Both the position numbers and the translations under genes were made by a program. From Streptomyces sp. NBC_01788 (GTDB taxonomy: Bacteria; Actinomycetota; Actinomycetes; Streptomycetales; Streptomycetaceae): a stretch of 64,000 nt of DNA. Shown here piece after piece: positions 53,574-64,000 of this stretch. The notes beneath the pieces were generated by a model. It had not been told where the DNA came from. It did no database searches and was given only the letters and a program-made list of their open reading frames with translations. Positions within the stretch are counted from its first letter, which is position 1. Each line of letters begins with the position of its first letter. Where the stretch lies: contig NZ_CP109090.1 of NCBI RefSeq assembly GCF_035917575.1, positions 992,001 to 1,056,000 of the forward strand. Reading direction: 5' to 3'.

Positions 53574-54649
53574 CCTCCGTGACCTCCCCCGCCACCGACC
53601 GGGCCGCCTCCCGGACGGCCCCGGTGCCCACCTTCGCCGTGATCTCCGGCGCCCAGGTGCAGCAGGCGCTCGAAGGGCGCCAGAAGCAGCTCACCGGACT
53701 GGTCGAGGCGACGTACCGGCTGCACGGCTCCGGCAGTACGGTGAACCCGCCGTCGTATTTCCTGCGCTTCACCGACCGCCCCACGTCCCGGATCATCGCG
53801 CTGCCGGCCTCCGTCGGCGGTCCGTCGGGCGTGGACGGGCTGAAGTGGATCTCCAGCTTCCCGGACAACGTCGGCGCGGGACTGCCCCGGGCCTCGGCGG
53901 TCCTGGTCCTCAACGACCACGACACCGGCTACCCCATCGCTTGCCTGGAGAGCTCCATCATCAGCGCCACCAGGACCGCCGCGTCCGCGGCGCTGGCCGC
54001 CGACTGGCTCACCCGCAACCGGCCCCGCCCCACCCGGGTCGGCTTCTTCGGCACCGGTCTGATCGCCCGCTACATCCACACCTTCCTGACGGGGACCGGC
54101 TTCGGCTTCGACAGCGTCGGCGTGTACGACCTGTCCGCCGACAGCGCGGCCGGGTTCTGCGGCTATCTGCGCCAGTCCGGCGCGGACGGCGACGCTCCGG
54201 AGATCACCGTCCACGAGAGCCCCGAGGATCTGATCCGCTCCAGCGACCTGCTGGTCTTCGCGACGATCGCCGGCGAGCCGCACGTCACCGACCCGGCCTG
54301 GTTCACCCACCACCCGGTCGTCCTGCACGTGTCGCTGCGCGACCTCGCCCCGCAGGTACTTCTCTCGGGGGCCAACTTCGTCGACGACGTCGAGCACTGC
54401 CTGAAGGCCGACACCTCGCCGCATCTGACCGAGCAGCTCACCGGCGGCCGGGACTTCCTGAACGGCACCCTCGACGACGTCATGACCGGGCGGGTGGATC
54501 CGCCCACCGACCGGCCGGTGATCTTCTCACCGTTCGGACTGGGGGTCCTCGACCTCGCCGTCGGCAAGTACGTCTACGACGAGGTGGCCCGCGCCGGAAA
54601 CCTGCACGTCATCGACGACTTCTTCCACGAGCTGCGCCGGTACGGCTGA
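53570..54649 (+). CDS. sbnB: SbnB-like dehydrogenase for L-2,3-diaminopropionate synthesis
   Basis: A 359-residue NAD-dependent enzyme of the ornithine-cyclodeaminase/mu-crystallin family. In siderophore producers SbnB oxidises N-(2-amino-2-carboxyethyl)-L-glutamate to release L-2,3-diaminopropionate and 2-oxoglutarate. PTRVGFFGTGLIARYIHTF is the Rossmann loop; GLKWISSFPDNV, SSIISATRTAASAALAA and DDVEHCLK are family signatures. It overlaps the hydroxylase gene (ATGA at 53570) and is followed by sbnA at 36 bases. Confidence 0.93.
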   Translation: MTSVTSPATDRAASRTAPVPTFAVISGAQVQQALEGRQKQLTGLVEATYRLHGSGSTVNPPSYFLRFTDRPTSRIIALPASVGGPSGVDGLKWISSFPDNVGAGLPRASAVLVLNDHDTGYPIACLESSIISATRTAASAALAADWLTRNRPRPTRVGFFGTGLIARYIHTFLTGTGFGFDSVGVYDLSADSAAGFCGYLRQSGADGDAPEITVHESPEDLIRSSDLLVFATIAGEPHVTDPAWFTHHPVVLHVSLRDLAPQVLLSGANFVDDVEHCLKADTSPHLTEQLTGGRDFLNGTLDDVMTGRVDPPTDRPVIFSPFGLGVLDLAVGKYVYDEVARAGNLHVIDDFFHELRRYG

Positions 54650-54685
54650 ACGTTCCTTCCCCTGCTCAGGCATCAGGAGGCCAGC

Positions 54686-55738
54686 GTGCCCGTCATATCA
54701 GCCCCTCACGCCTTCAACGAAGGCCAACTCTACGTTGATCTCCGGTCGATATTCGGGCGCTCGCTCTACCTGAAGTGCGAGGGCTTCAACTTCGCCGGCT
54801 CCATCAAGATGAAGGCCGCGACAGAGATGGTGGAGGCCGCGGAGCGGGACGGCCTCCTGACACCCAGCTCGATCCTCATCGAGTCCTCGTCCGGCAACCT
54901 CGGTGTGGCGCTCAGCATGATCGCCGCCAGCAAGGGCTACCGGTTCCTCTGCGTGACGGACTCCCGCTGCAATCTGTCCGCGCGGCTGCTGATGGAGGCG
55001 CTGGGCAGCGAGGTGCACGTCATCGCCGACCTGGACGCCAACGGCGGGTTCCTCGGCGCGCGGATCGACTACGTCCGCGCGCTGTGCGCCTCCGACGAGC
55101 GGTACGTGTGGCTCAGCCAGTACACCAACCCGAACAACTGGGGGGCCCACTACCGCAAAACCGGGCCGGAGATCGCCCGTCAGTTCCCGCTTCTCGACGT
55201 GCTGTTCGTCGGGGCGGGCACCACGGGCACGCTGATGGGCTGCGCCCGCTTCTTCCGCGAGTGGCACCGGCCGGTGCGGATCGTCGCGGTGGACACCGTC
55301 GGCTCGGTCGCCTTCGGCGGTCAGCCGGGTCGGCGGATGATCCCCGGACTGGGGATGAGCATGCGCCCGCCGCTGCTCGACGAGTCCTTCGTCGACGAGG
55401 TGATCCGGGTCGAGGAGGCCGATACCATCCGCGCCTGTCACCGGCTGGCCCGGCGCGGCTTCCTCTTCGGCGGTTCCACGGGGACGGTGGTCAGCGGGGC
55501 CGTGGAGTGGCTGTCGCGCAACGACGCCCGCGACCTGACCGCCGTGGCCATCGCCCCGGACCTCGGGGAGCGCTACCTCGACACGATCTACCAGGCCTCC
55601 TGGCTCGAGGACCTGTACGGCGACCTGCTCCTCGGCGACCGGCGCGGCCAGGGGGAACCCGACCCGGAGGAGGTCACCGCGGGATCCGTCGCCGTCGATC
55701 CCCGCTCGCCCGCGCAGGGCGGGTCACGCGAGCGGTAG
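54686..55738 (+). CDS. sbnA: SbnA-like PLP-dependent synthase for L-2,3-diaminopropionate
   Basis: A 350-residue fold-type II PLP enzyme of the cysteine-synthase group. SbnA joins O-phosphoserine and glutamate to give the substrate of SbnB. NFAGSIKMKAA contains the PLP lysine Lys41, ESSSGNLGVALSMIA the substrate loop and VGAGTTGTLMG the phosphate-binding glycines. GTG 54686 has AGGAGG five bases upstream. It is the last gene of the operon and ends before a strong hairpin. The pair sbnA-sbnB is diagnostic for diaminopropionate supply. Confidence 0.94.
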   Translation: MPVISAPHAFNEGQLYVDLRSIFGRSLYLKCEGFNFAGSIKMKAATEMVEAAERDGLLTPSSILIESSSGNLGVALSMIAASKGYRFLCVTDSRCNLSARLLMEALGSEVHVIADLDANGGFLGARIDYVRALCASDERYVWLSQYTNPNNWGAHYRKTGPEIARQFPLLDVLFVGAGTTGTLMGCARFFREWHRPVRIVAVDTVGSVAFGGQPGRRMIPGLGMSMRPPLLDESFVDEVIRVEEADTIRACHRLARRGFLFGGSTGTVVSGAVEWLSRNDARDLTAVAIAPDLGERYLDTIYQASWLEDLYGDLLLGDRRGQGEPDPEEVTAGSVAVDPRSPAQGGSRER

Positions 55739-55753
55739 CGCCCGCCGCACGGA

Positions 55754-55791
55754 CGGGGACCGCGGGGCTGACGGCCGCCCCGCGGTCCCCG
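55754..55791. terminator. bidirectional terminator between sbnA and the MFS-UspA gene
   Basis: A perfect 15-bp stem CGGGGACCGCGGGGC and its complement with an eight-base loop lies between two convergent stop codons. It may end transcription from both sides. Confidence 0.85.
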
Positions 55792-55810
55792 TGCGGGGCC
55801 ACGCCGCCGG

Positions 55811-57745
55811 TCAGCTCGCGGCGCCGCGCAGTTCGGACAGCGTGCCCGCGGTCAGCGGCCGGGGCTCGCTGCCGGGGTCGACCAGGACCACCGTGCAGGT
55901 GGCGGCGTGGGTCAGGGCCGCGGTGAGGCTGCCGTCAGCGAACTGGGCCAGCGGGCCGCGCGGCGAGCGGCCCACCGCCACGGCACGCGCGCCCACCTCG
56001 GCGGCGTGCCGGGCAAGGGCGCGGCCGGCCGCCGCGTGGTCGCCGACGCTGCCGAGGATCTGGCCCCGCGCGAGGACACCGTGGGCGGCGAGGCGGTCGA
56101 GGTGCGCGGTGACGGTGGCGCGGGCCTGCTCGAAGTCCTCGGCGTCGGCCGCCTGTTCCTCGACGACGGCGGTCTGCTGGACGTGCACGACCTCCAGGGG
56201 GCTGCCGGAGTCCCGGGCGAGCCGGGCCGCGGCGTCGACGATCACGGCGGCCCCTTCGTGGGCGCCGACGGCGACGACCACGGGCGGTGTGCCGGTGGAC
56301 GGGGCGGGGCCGACGGGTGTGAACGTCGGCGTGACCAGTGCCCCGGCAGGCAACGTTTGCCCGTGAAGGAGCGGCGTCCGGTGCGTGCCCTCGGTGTGCC
56401 GGCCGGAAGTCCTCGTACTGGACGTACTGGGGCTTTCGGCCGGTGCGGCGAGTGGGGGTCCCCCCTGCTCGAAGAGCTTGGGGGAGCGTGCCGGGCGTCG
56501 CGACGGGGCGAACGTTGCCTGTTGGGGCACTGGCTCCCCTTCGCCGGTGCGTGTCTCGGCCTGCCGCAGGAGCCGGTGGCCGCAGGCCAGCACGGGAACG
56601 GCGAGGAGGAAGGTGGCGGCGCCGAGGTAGAACGGGACGCTCAGGTCGGTGGCGTCGGCGAGCCTGCCGGCGACGTAGGGGGCCAGGCCGCCGCCGATGA
56701 ACCGCAGGAAGCCGTACGCGGAGGAGGCGACGGGCCGCTCGACCGGGGAGACGAGCATGACGGCCTGGGTGGTCAGGGTGTTGTTGATGCCGATGAAGGC
56801 GCCGCTGACGACGACCGCCACGATGACGACGGCCGGGGTGGCGACACCGGCGGCTATGACGGCCATCACGACGCTCAGGCCGGCCAGGTTGGCGTAGAGC
56901 ACGGGGGCGGTGCCGTAGCGGGCCTGGAGGCGCGGGGCGAAGAAGACGCTGAAGGCGGCCACGAGCAGGCCCCAGCCGGTGAAGACCAGCCCGAGCTGGT
57001 GGGCGTCCAGCTCCATCGGGTACGGCGCGTAGCCGAGCATGGTGAAGAAGCCCCAGTTGTAGAGCAGGGCCATGATGCCCATGGTCAGCAGGCCGCGGTG
57101 GCGCAGTGCCTTGAGGGGGGCGAGGGGCGAGGTGCGGCGTTCGGGCTTCGGCAGGTTCGGGACGAAGGCCAGGGTGGCCACGAGGGCGATGGCCATGAGG
57201 ACGGCGACGCCGAAGAAGGGGCCGCGCCAGCTGATGGCGCCCAGTTCGCCGCCGAGCAGCGGACCCACGGCGATGCCGAGGCCGAGCGCGGTCTCGTAGA
57301 GGATGATCGCGCCGCCGAAGCCGCCGCTGGCCGAGGCGACGATGACGGCCAGCGAGGTGGCGATGAACAGGGCGTTGCCCAGTCCCCAGCCCGCGCGGAA
57401 GCCGACGATGCCGTCGATGGAGCCCGACGTCCCGGCCAGGGCGGCGAAGACGACGATGACGGCCAGGCCGGTGACGAGGGTGCGCTTGGCCCCGAAGCGG
57501 CTGGAGAACCAGCCGACGATCAGCATCGCGACAGCGGTGACGATCAGGTAGCTGCTGAACAGCAGGGAGACCTGGCTGGGCGAGGCGTGCAGGCTCTGGG
57601 CCAGGGCGGGCAGGATCGGGTCCACCAGGCCGATGCCCATGAACGAGATGACGCAGGCGAACGCGACGGCCCAGACGGCCTTGGGTTGTTTGAAAGGACT
57701 GGCGGCCTTTCCGTGGCCGGCGGCCTTTGCGTGCGGTGCACTCAT
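55811..57745 (-). CDS. MFS exporter fused to a universal stress protein (UspA) domain
   Basis: A 644-residue fusion. Residues 1-400 form a 12-helix DHA1-type transporter (AFACVISFMGIGLVDPILPAL, GWFSSRFGAKRTLVTG as motif A, LYETALGLGIAVGPLLGG as motif C). A linker of about 90 residues follows, then a UspA domain (about 500-640: PPVVVAVGAHEGAAVIVDAAARLA, ARGQILGSVGDHAAAGRALARHA, GARAVAVGRSPRGPLAQF). The UspA part may couple export to nucleotide or stress state. The linker contains a palindromic repeat read through in frame. A MarR gene lies upstream. It could export the product of the convergent operon, but their orientation does not show this. Confidence 0.9.
   Translation of the reverse strand: MSAPHAKAAGHGKAASPFKQPKAVWAVAFACVISFMGIGLVDPILPALAQSLHASPSQVSLLFSSYLIVTAVAMLIVGWFSSRFGAKRTLVTGLAVIVVFAALAGTSGSIDGIVGFRAGWGLGNALFIATSLAVIVASASGGFGGAIILYETALGLGIAVGPLLGGELGAISWRGPFFGVAVLMAIALVATLAFVPNLPKPERRTSPLAPLKALRHRGLLTMGIMALLYNWGFFTMLGYAPYPMELDAHQLGLVFTGWGLLVAAFSVFFAPRLQARYGTAPVLYANLAGLSVVMAVIAAGVATPAVVIVAVVVSGAFIGINNTLTTQAVMLVSPVERPVASSAYGFLRFIGGGLAPYVAGRLADATDLSVPFYLGAATFLLAVPVLACGHRLLRQAETRTGEGEPVPQQATFAPSRRPARSPKLFEQGGPPLAAPAESPSTSSTRTSGRHTEGTHRTPLLHGQTLPAGALVTPTFTPVGPAPSTGTPPVVVAVGAHEGAAVIVDAAARLARDSGSPLEVVHVQQTAVVEEQAADAEDFEQARATVTAHLDRLAAHGVLARGQILGSVGDHAAAGRALARHAAEVGARAVAVGRSPRGPLAQFADGSLTAALTHAATCTVVLVDPGSEPRPLTAGTLSELRGAAS
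56453..56486. repeat. palindromic Streptomyces repeat inside the coding linker
   Basis: GTGGGGGTCCCCCCTGCTC then GAA then GAGCTTGGGGGAGC forms a near-perfect hairpin (arms TCCCCCnnGCTC). I recall very similar short palindromes as common dispersed repeats between Streptomyces genes. Here it lies in frame between the transporter and UspA domains. Identity with such a repeat family should be checked by search. Confidence 0.6.
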
Positions 57746-57797
57746 GTACGCCTCTCCTGTGAGGTGGGCCGAGGTGGTCGGCGGTGGCGCGGGCGGG

Positions 57798-58241
57798 TCA
57801 GGAGCGCGCCTGGCGGTCCTCGATGACACGGGCCAGGGCCGGCAGCGCGACACGCACCGCGCGCTGTTCGGCCTCGGGCAGTTCCTCGACGAGTTCCTGG
57901 AGGGCCCGGGCCCGTTCCGAGCGGCGCTGCCGGAAGACCTCGAGACCGGCGTCGGTGGCCTCCACGAGGACGCCCCGGCCGTCGCTGTGGTCCGCGGTGC
58001 GCCGTACCAGGCCCGCCCGCTCCAGCCGGGTCACGAGCTGGGTCATGTTGGGCTGGGACACGCTCTCCGCCCGCGCCAGCTCCGTCAGCCGGTACGGGCC
58101 CTCGCGGCCCAGCCGGGACAGCGCCGAGGAGGCGGCCGTGCTCAGTCCGCCGGCGGTGGCGCTGCGGCGCACGTACCGGACCATCTGCTCGACGGCGATC
58201 ATCAGGTCCTCGGGCGACGCCTCGGGGCCCACTGGGTCCAT
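57798..58241 (-). CDS. MarR family transcriptional regulator of the MFS-UspA gene
   Basis: A 147-residue MarR regulator. The winged helix (about 45-110) has YRLTELARAESVSQPNMTQLVTRLERAGLVRR and the wing RTADHSDGRGVLVEATDAG. It starts 52 bases upstream of the MFS-UspA gene on the same strand. ATG 58241 is chosen; ATG 58256 would lie inside the operator. Two overlapping palindromes upstream indicate self-repression, probably lifted by a compound that the transporter exports. Confidence 0.9.
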   Translation of the reverse strand: MDPVGPEASPEDLMIAVEQMVRYVRRSATAGGLSTAASSALSRLGREGPYRLTELARAESVSQPNMTQLVTRLERAGLVRRTADHSDGRGVLVEATDAGLEVFRQRRSERARALQELVEELPEAEQRAVRVALPALARVIEDRQARS

Positions 58242-58246
58242 AACCC

Positions 58247-58270
58247 GCTTATGCATAAGCGCATTATGCA
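58247..58270. promoter_or_regulatory. overlapping MarR operators
   Basis: GCTTATGCATAAGC (58247-58260) is a perfect 14-bp palindrome. TGCATAA and TTATGCA (58252-58258 and 58264-58270) form a second dyad with a five-base spacer. The same half-sites TTATGCA/TGCATAA occur in the fadH palindrome. Confidence 0.75.
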
Positions 58271-58426
58271 CTTAGGTGTAGGACGAAACAAGATTCCGTC
58301 ATCCCGGGAGGCGCGAACACGTCGAGGCCGGCCGGAGCGGGCCGGCCGGCCTCGATGCCATGATCAGCCGATGCAGGGCGTGATCAGATGTGTTCGGCTG
58401 TCGTCATCCTCGATCGAGATCCACGA

Positions 58427-61128
<2,702 letters not shown>

Positions 61129-61134
61129 GCGCCG

Positions 61135-61163
61135 AACCTACGCCGCAAACACGAACGACTCAA
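61135..61163 (-). promoter_or_regulatory. furA-katG promoter
   Basis: On the minus strand TTGAGT (61163-61158) and TAGGTT (61140-61135) are exactly 17 bases apart. The start would be at or one base before the furA ATG. Confidence 0.6.
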
Positions 61164-61239
61164 GAAAACGAAGGGTCAAAGTCTCGTCGTGTCTCCGCGG
61201 CGGTGACCGCGAGGGGAGGGGATCTCGGAACCCGCGGTT

Positions 61240-61257
61240 CCGTGACATCCGTCACGG
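61240..61257. promoter_or_regulatory. Crp-like palindrome upstream of the CAP-domain gene
   Basis: CCGTGACATCCGTCACGG is a perfect dyad (CCGTGAC / GTCACGG) and fits GTG-N6-GNCAC, reported for Streptomyces Crp. It is about 320 bases upstream of the CAP-domain gene and 110 from furA. Confidence 0.45.
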
Positions 61258-61302
61258 TCCATCCTGAAACTAAGCGTCCGGCATAGTAGATGCCCCGCCG
61301 GA

Positions 61303-61319
61303 GACATAGGGGATATGTC
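61303..61319. promoter_or_regulatory. second palindrome in the CAP-domain gene leader
   Basis: GACATA-GGGGA-TATGTC is a perfect 6-bp dyad. It lies about 260 bases before the ATG. From here to the start the sequence holds no gene; CCCTTTGC occurs twice near 61513-61530. No c-di-AMP (ydaO) riboswitch blocks were recognised. Confidence 0.4.
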
Positions 61320-61577
61320 CGCCTTCGTGCGGACGCCCGTCCCGGCGGGCCCGCCGACGCGCCACTCCCCCGCCGCCACCCCTCGTCCCGCTCAGTCGAG
61401 GGTCCCCTGACGGGGCGCCAGGAATACCGAGACCGTGGGAGCCGGAGGCAGCACGCCCGCGTTCGCTTTCGCAAGGGTCTCGCGAAAGTACGAGGTGAGG
61501 TAGTACCAGGGGCCCTTTGCACCCTTTGCGGAGCCGTCCCAAGAATGACGATCCCCCACCCCGAGCGAGGTCAACGC

Positions 61578-62345
61578 ATGGGCACGCACCGCAAGCAGCA
61601 GCACTACCGGCGCATAGTCGTCGCCGCCGTCGCCGTGGGCGCAGTCGCCGTCCCTTCCACGGCACTGGCCTGCAACGGCAGTCCGTCCGCCCCCGGAGGC
61701 AGCCCCTCCCTCGGCGCCGGGAGCCGTCCGGGCGGAGCCGGTGAACTCCGGCCCGGCGGTCACGGCCCATTCCAGCCGGGCGGTTCCGGCTGGGGCCGGC
61801 ACGGCCACCACATCTCCCCGACCAGCCCCGATTCACCGGCGTCCCCGGCCGGCCCGGCCGCCCCCGCCCAGCCGAGCGCGCCCGACGCCGGTGCGCCCGC
61901 CCAGCCAAGCGCGCCCGACGCGGGGGCTCCTTCCGAACCGACCGCGTCCAAGGACACCTCCGCCTCGTCCAAGGCCACGGCCCGCGTCGTGGAGCTCGTC
62001 AACGCCGAGCGTTCCAAGGTGGGTTGCTCGGCCCTGACCGTGAACGACAAGCTGACCAAGGCCGCTCAGGCGCACAGCGAGGACATGGCGGCCCATCAGA
62101 ACATGTCGCACACCGGGTCCGACGGGTCCAACCCGGGCGACCGGATCACGCGGGCCGGCTACAGCTGGCAGAGCTACGGCGAGAACGTCGCCTACGGTTA
62201 CGCCACCCCGGAGCAGGTCATGGCGGGCTGGATGGGCAGCCCCGGCCACAAGGCGAACATCCTCAACTGCTCCTTCAAGGAGATCGGCGTCGGTCTCGCC
62301 CAGCCCGGCAACTACTGGACGCAGGAGTTCGGAGCCGGCCGCTGA
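61578..62345 (+). CDS. secreted CAP/SCP-domain protein
   Basis: A 255-residue exported protein. A signal peptide (about 1-32) is followed by a Gly/Pro/Ser-rich stalk including two copies of APAQPSAPDAG (about 95-120). The CAP domain (about 133-255) has VVELVNAERSKVGCSALTVND, HSEDMAAHQNMSHTG, YGENVAYGYATPEQVMAGWMGSPGHKANILN and EIGVGLA, with its conserved His and Glu residues. The domain is widespread in secreted Streptomyces proteins, sometimes linked to cell-wall or lipid binding. ATG 61578 is used; ATG 61545 would add 11 residues. The long leader and palindromes suggest complex control. Confidence 0.9.
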   Translation: MGTHRKQQHYRRIVVAAVAVGAVAVPSTALACNGSPSAPGGSPSLGAGSRPGGAGELRPGGHGPFQPGGSGWGRHGHHISPTSPDSPASPAGPAAPAQPSAPDAGAPAQPSAPDAGAPSEPTASKDTSASSKATARVVELVNAERSKVGCSALTVNDKLTKAAQAHSEDMAAHQNMSHTGSDGSNPGDRITRAGYSWQSYGENVAYGYATPEQVMAGWMGSPGHKANILNCSFKEIGVGLAQPGNYWTQEFGAGR

Positions 62346-62394
62346 CCCGCGGCGCGGTCTGGCACCCCGGCCGGACCGCGCCGGCCGTGCGCGG

Positions 62395-63324
62395 TCATCC
62401 GGCGCCTCCTCCGGCCGTCCGCCCGTCCAGCAGGCGCGCGGCCCGTTCGACGTGCGGCGGCAGGGTGCGGCGCCGGGCGACGGCGGCCGGCAGCCGGACG
62501 GCGGTCTCCTTGAGCGCCCGGCGGGCGCCGGGCCGGCCCAGGGCGGCGGCCAGGGCCAGGGCGGCGCCGGCCCGCAGGGCGACGGGCCAGGGACGGCGCA
62601 GGCAGGTCGTCAGCACCTGGTTGCGGCGGACGACCGCCGGGCGGCCGGTGCGCTCGCCCTGGTCCGGGTGGTGGCAGGCGAGCAGGTCCGGCTCGTAGAC
62701 GACGCCCCAGCCGCCGGCGGCCAGGTCGTAGGCGAGCAGGGTCTCCTCGCCCCCGAAGGACAGCAGCGGGTGGTAGCCGCCGACGCGCAGGAAGGCCTCG
62801 CGGCGCACTACGCAGGCGCAGCCGAGGAAACCGAGCACCGGGCGGCCGGGTAGGTCCGGCTCGCAGGGCAGGGGCGAGGTGGCGAGGACGGCGTTCAGCG
62901 GGTCGTCGGCGGCCTCGTGGCCCACCAGAGTGCGGGCGGCGAGCAGGCCGAGGCGCGGATGGCGGTCCAGGAGGTCGGCCGCGTGGCGCAGGGATCCGGC
63001 CGTCCACCAGGAGTCGTCGTCGCTGAAGGCGACGTAGGGGGTGCGGGCGTGGCGGGCGGCGAGGTTGCGGCCGAGGGCGCCGGTGTTCACGTCGGGGCGC
63101 AGCAGGCGGGTGATCGCCGGGTGGCCCCGTACGGCTCTCCAGGTGCTGTCGCCGCGCGAGTTGTCGACGACGACGACCGGTGGCCGTTCGGGCAGTGCGG
63201 CGAGCGCGTCGAGGGTGCGCAGCAGGCCGGCGCACCGGTCGCGGGTGATCACGGCCACGGTGACCCGGGGATCGGGTCCGGGAGCGGTGCCGGGGGTCGT
63301 GGCGGTGACCGGTTCAGTGGACAC
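62395..63324 (-). CDS. family 2 glycosyltransferase
   Basis: A 309-residue GT-A fold enzyme. VTVAVITRDRCAGLLRTLDAL opens the nucleotide-sugar fold, VVVVDNSRGD follows, and YVAFSDDDSWW carries the metal-binding DxD; FGGEETLLAYDLAAGG provides the catalytic acidic residues. The C-terminal 80 residues are basic and helical. GTG 63324 overlaps the end of the upstream glycosyltransferase by 11 bases, so both are co-translated and probably add successive sugars to one glycoconjugate. No signal peptide. Confidence 0.9.
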   Translation of the reverse strand: MSTEPVTATTPGTAPGPDPRVTVAVITRDRCAGLLRTLDALAALPERPPVVVVDNSRGDSTWRAVRGHPAITRLLRPDVNTGALGRNLAARHARTPYVAFSDDDSWWTAGSLRHAADLLDRHPRLGLLAARTLVGHEAADDPLNAVLATSPLPCEPDLPGRPVLGFLGCACVVRREAFLRVGGYHPLLSFGGEETLLAYDLAAGGWGVVYEPDLLACHHPDQGERTGRPAVVRRNQVLTTCLRRPWPVALRAGAALALAAALGRPGARRALKETAVRLPAAVARRRTLPPHVERAARLLDGRTAGGGAG

Positions 63325-64000
63325 GCGTCGCCTCCGCTCCTCGGCGCCGTGTGCGGGGTGCGGCCTGCCGGAGCGAGGCCAGGCAGGCGGCGGCGACCCC
63401 TCCGGGGCCGATGCGCCGCAGCCGGGCGCCGACCGTGCCGCCGTGCGGGTCGCCGGGCGGCCCGGGCTTCCACAGGGCGAGAGGGCGTGAGCCGGGCGGC
63501 GGTCCCCACAGGCGGGGGGAGACCGGTCCGAAGAGGGTGACGGAGCGGGTGCCGTGCGCCACCGCGGGATGGGCGATCCCGGTGTCCCCGCTGAGGACCA
63601 GGGACGCCTGCGCCACCAGCGCGGACAGCTCGTGGAAGGGCAGTCCCCCGGTCAGTGCGGCGGCCGCGCGCAGGCCGCCGTGCCCGGCGACCGAACGCGC
63701 CAGGTCGTCCTCGCCGGGCCCCGCGGTGACCACCACGTGGTGTCCGGCGGCGCGCAGGCACCGTACGACGGCGGCGTACCGCTCGGGCGTCCGGCGGCGG
63801 AAGCCGGACGCCGCCCCCGGGTGCACCACGACCGCGCCGGGCGCCGGGGAGGGCGTGGCCGGACGAGCGAGCAGCAGGTCGGCGGGGATGCCGTAGGCGT
63901 GCAGGAAGGCGCACCGGTGTTCCCGTTCATGGGCGTGGGGCCGCCAGGGCGGGCCGTCCGGGCAGGCGTGGGCGAGCAGCCGGCGCGGGTGCGGGGCGGC
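63314..64000 (-). CDS. family 9 (heptosyltransferase-like) glycosyltransferase, partial
   Basis: The C-terminal 228 codons of a GT9-family enzyme; the start lies beyond the right edge. VVVHPGAASGFRRRTPERYAAV, ALTGGLPFHELSALVAQASLVLSGDTGIAHPAVAHGTRSVTLFGPVSPRLWGPP are the GT-B fold signatures of ADP-heptose transferases. In Streptomyces this family occurs in clusters for heptose-containing or related glycans. It is translationally coupled to the family 2 enzyme. Confidence 0.88.
   Translation of the reverse strand, partial: AAPHPRRLLAHACPDGPPWRPHAHEREHRCAFLHAYGIPADLLLARPATPSPAPGAVVVHPGAASGFRRRTPERYAAVVRCLRAAGHHVVVTAGPGEDDLARSVAGHGGLRAAAALTGGLPFHELSALVAQASLVLSGDTGIAHPAVAHGTRSVTLFGPVSPRLWGPPPGSRPLALWKPGPPGDPHGGTVGARLRRIGPGGVAAACLASLRQAAPRTRRRGAEATRVH

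Noticed and set aside
61320..61577. ydaO-type c-di-AMP riboswitch before the CAP-domain gene
   Set aside because: The location would fit, but the conserved internal blocks of that RNA are absent on reading.

Overview
The window is high-GC DNA with GTG and occasional TTG starts, AGGAGG-type ribosome sites and a strongly actinobacterial gene set (furA-katG, dhaKLM with a short DhaM, PAS/GAF/PP2C phosphatases, a CebR-type box, lamin-tail and CAP-domain secreted proteins). A Streptomyces chromosome is the best fit. No rRNA, tRNA or CRISPR array was recognised.

Layout. 1-1163: end of a drug-efflux MFS gene and a MarR regulator with an operator and a probable leaderless promoter. 1538-6941: two large SpoIIE-type (PP2C) phosphatases with sensory domains; the second also has an anti-sigma-type ATPase and an altered metal-binding residue. 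7231-15630: an accessory patch with broken transposases at both ends and in between, a decayed ABC transporter joined to a NUDIX domain, a three-NUDIX protein, a small-molecule kinase, an ASCH-NUDIX protein, a cut-off methyltransferase and scraps of a cytochrome P450 pair. 15763-24667: carbohydrate and surface genes (CebR-box CBM2 glycosidase, dhaKLM, GH75 chitosanase, FN3 lipoprotein, repeat-bearing surface protein, PadR). 24732-46263: ordinary core and accessory metabolism: FadH-like reductase beside a perfect 52-bp palindrome, MarR, esterase, short Rho, DD-carboxypeptidase, glutaminase, UppP, fluoride channels with DUF190, LacI with a divergent Gfo/Idh dehydrogenase, alcohol dehydrogenase, aquaglyceroporin.

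46700-55738 is a compact biosynthetic operon: a membrane protein like the back part of epsilon-poly-L-lysine synthetase (carrier domain, membrane helices and hexapeptide-like repeats, but no adenylation domain), a half-C/A/T/TE NRPS, a SyrP-type hydroxylase, and SbnB and SbnA, which make L-2,3-diaminopropionate. The genes fit together as supply of diaminopropionate (SbnA/B), activation (A-T), possible hydroxylation and possible membrane-bound polymerisation or isopeptide formation. This is the best candidate for an undescribed system here; its product cannot be read from sequence.

55811-64000 holds an MFS-UspA fusion and its MarR, katG-furA, a secreted CAP-domain protein with regulatory palindromes upstream, and two glycosyltransferases, the last running off the window. 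All functional statements come from family motifs read by eye; nothing was searched.
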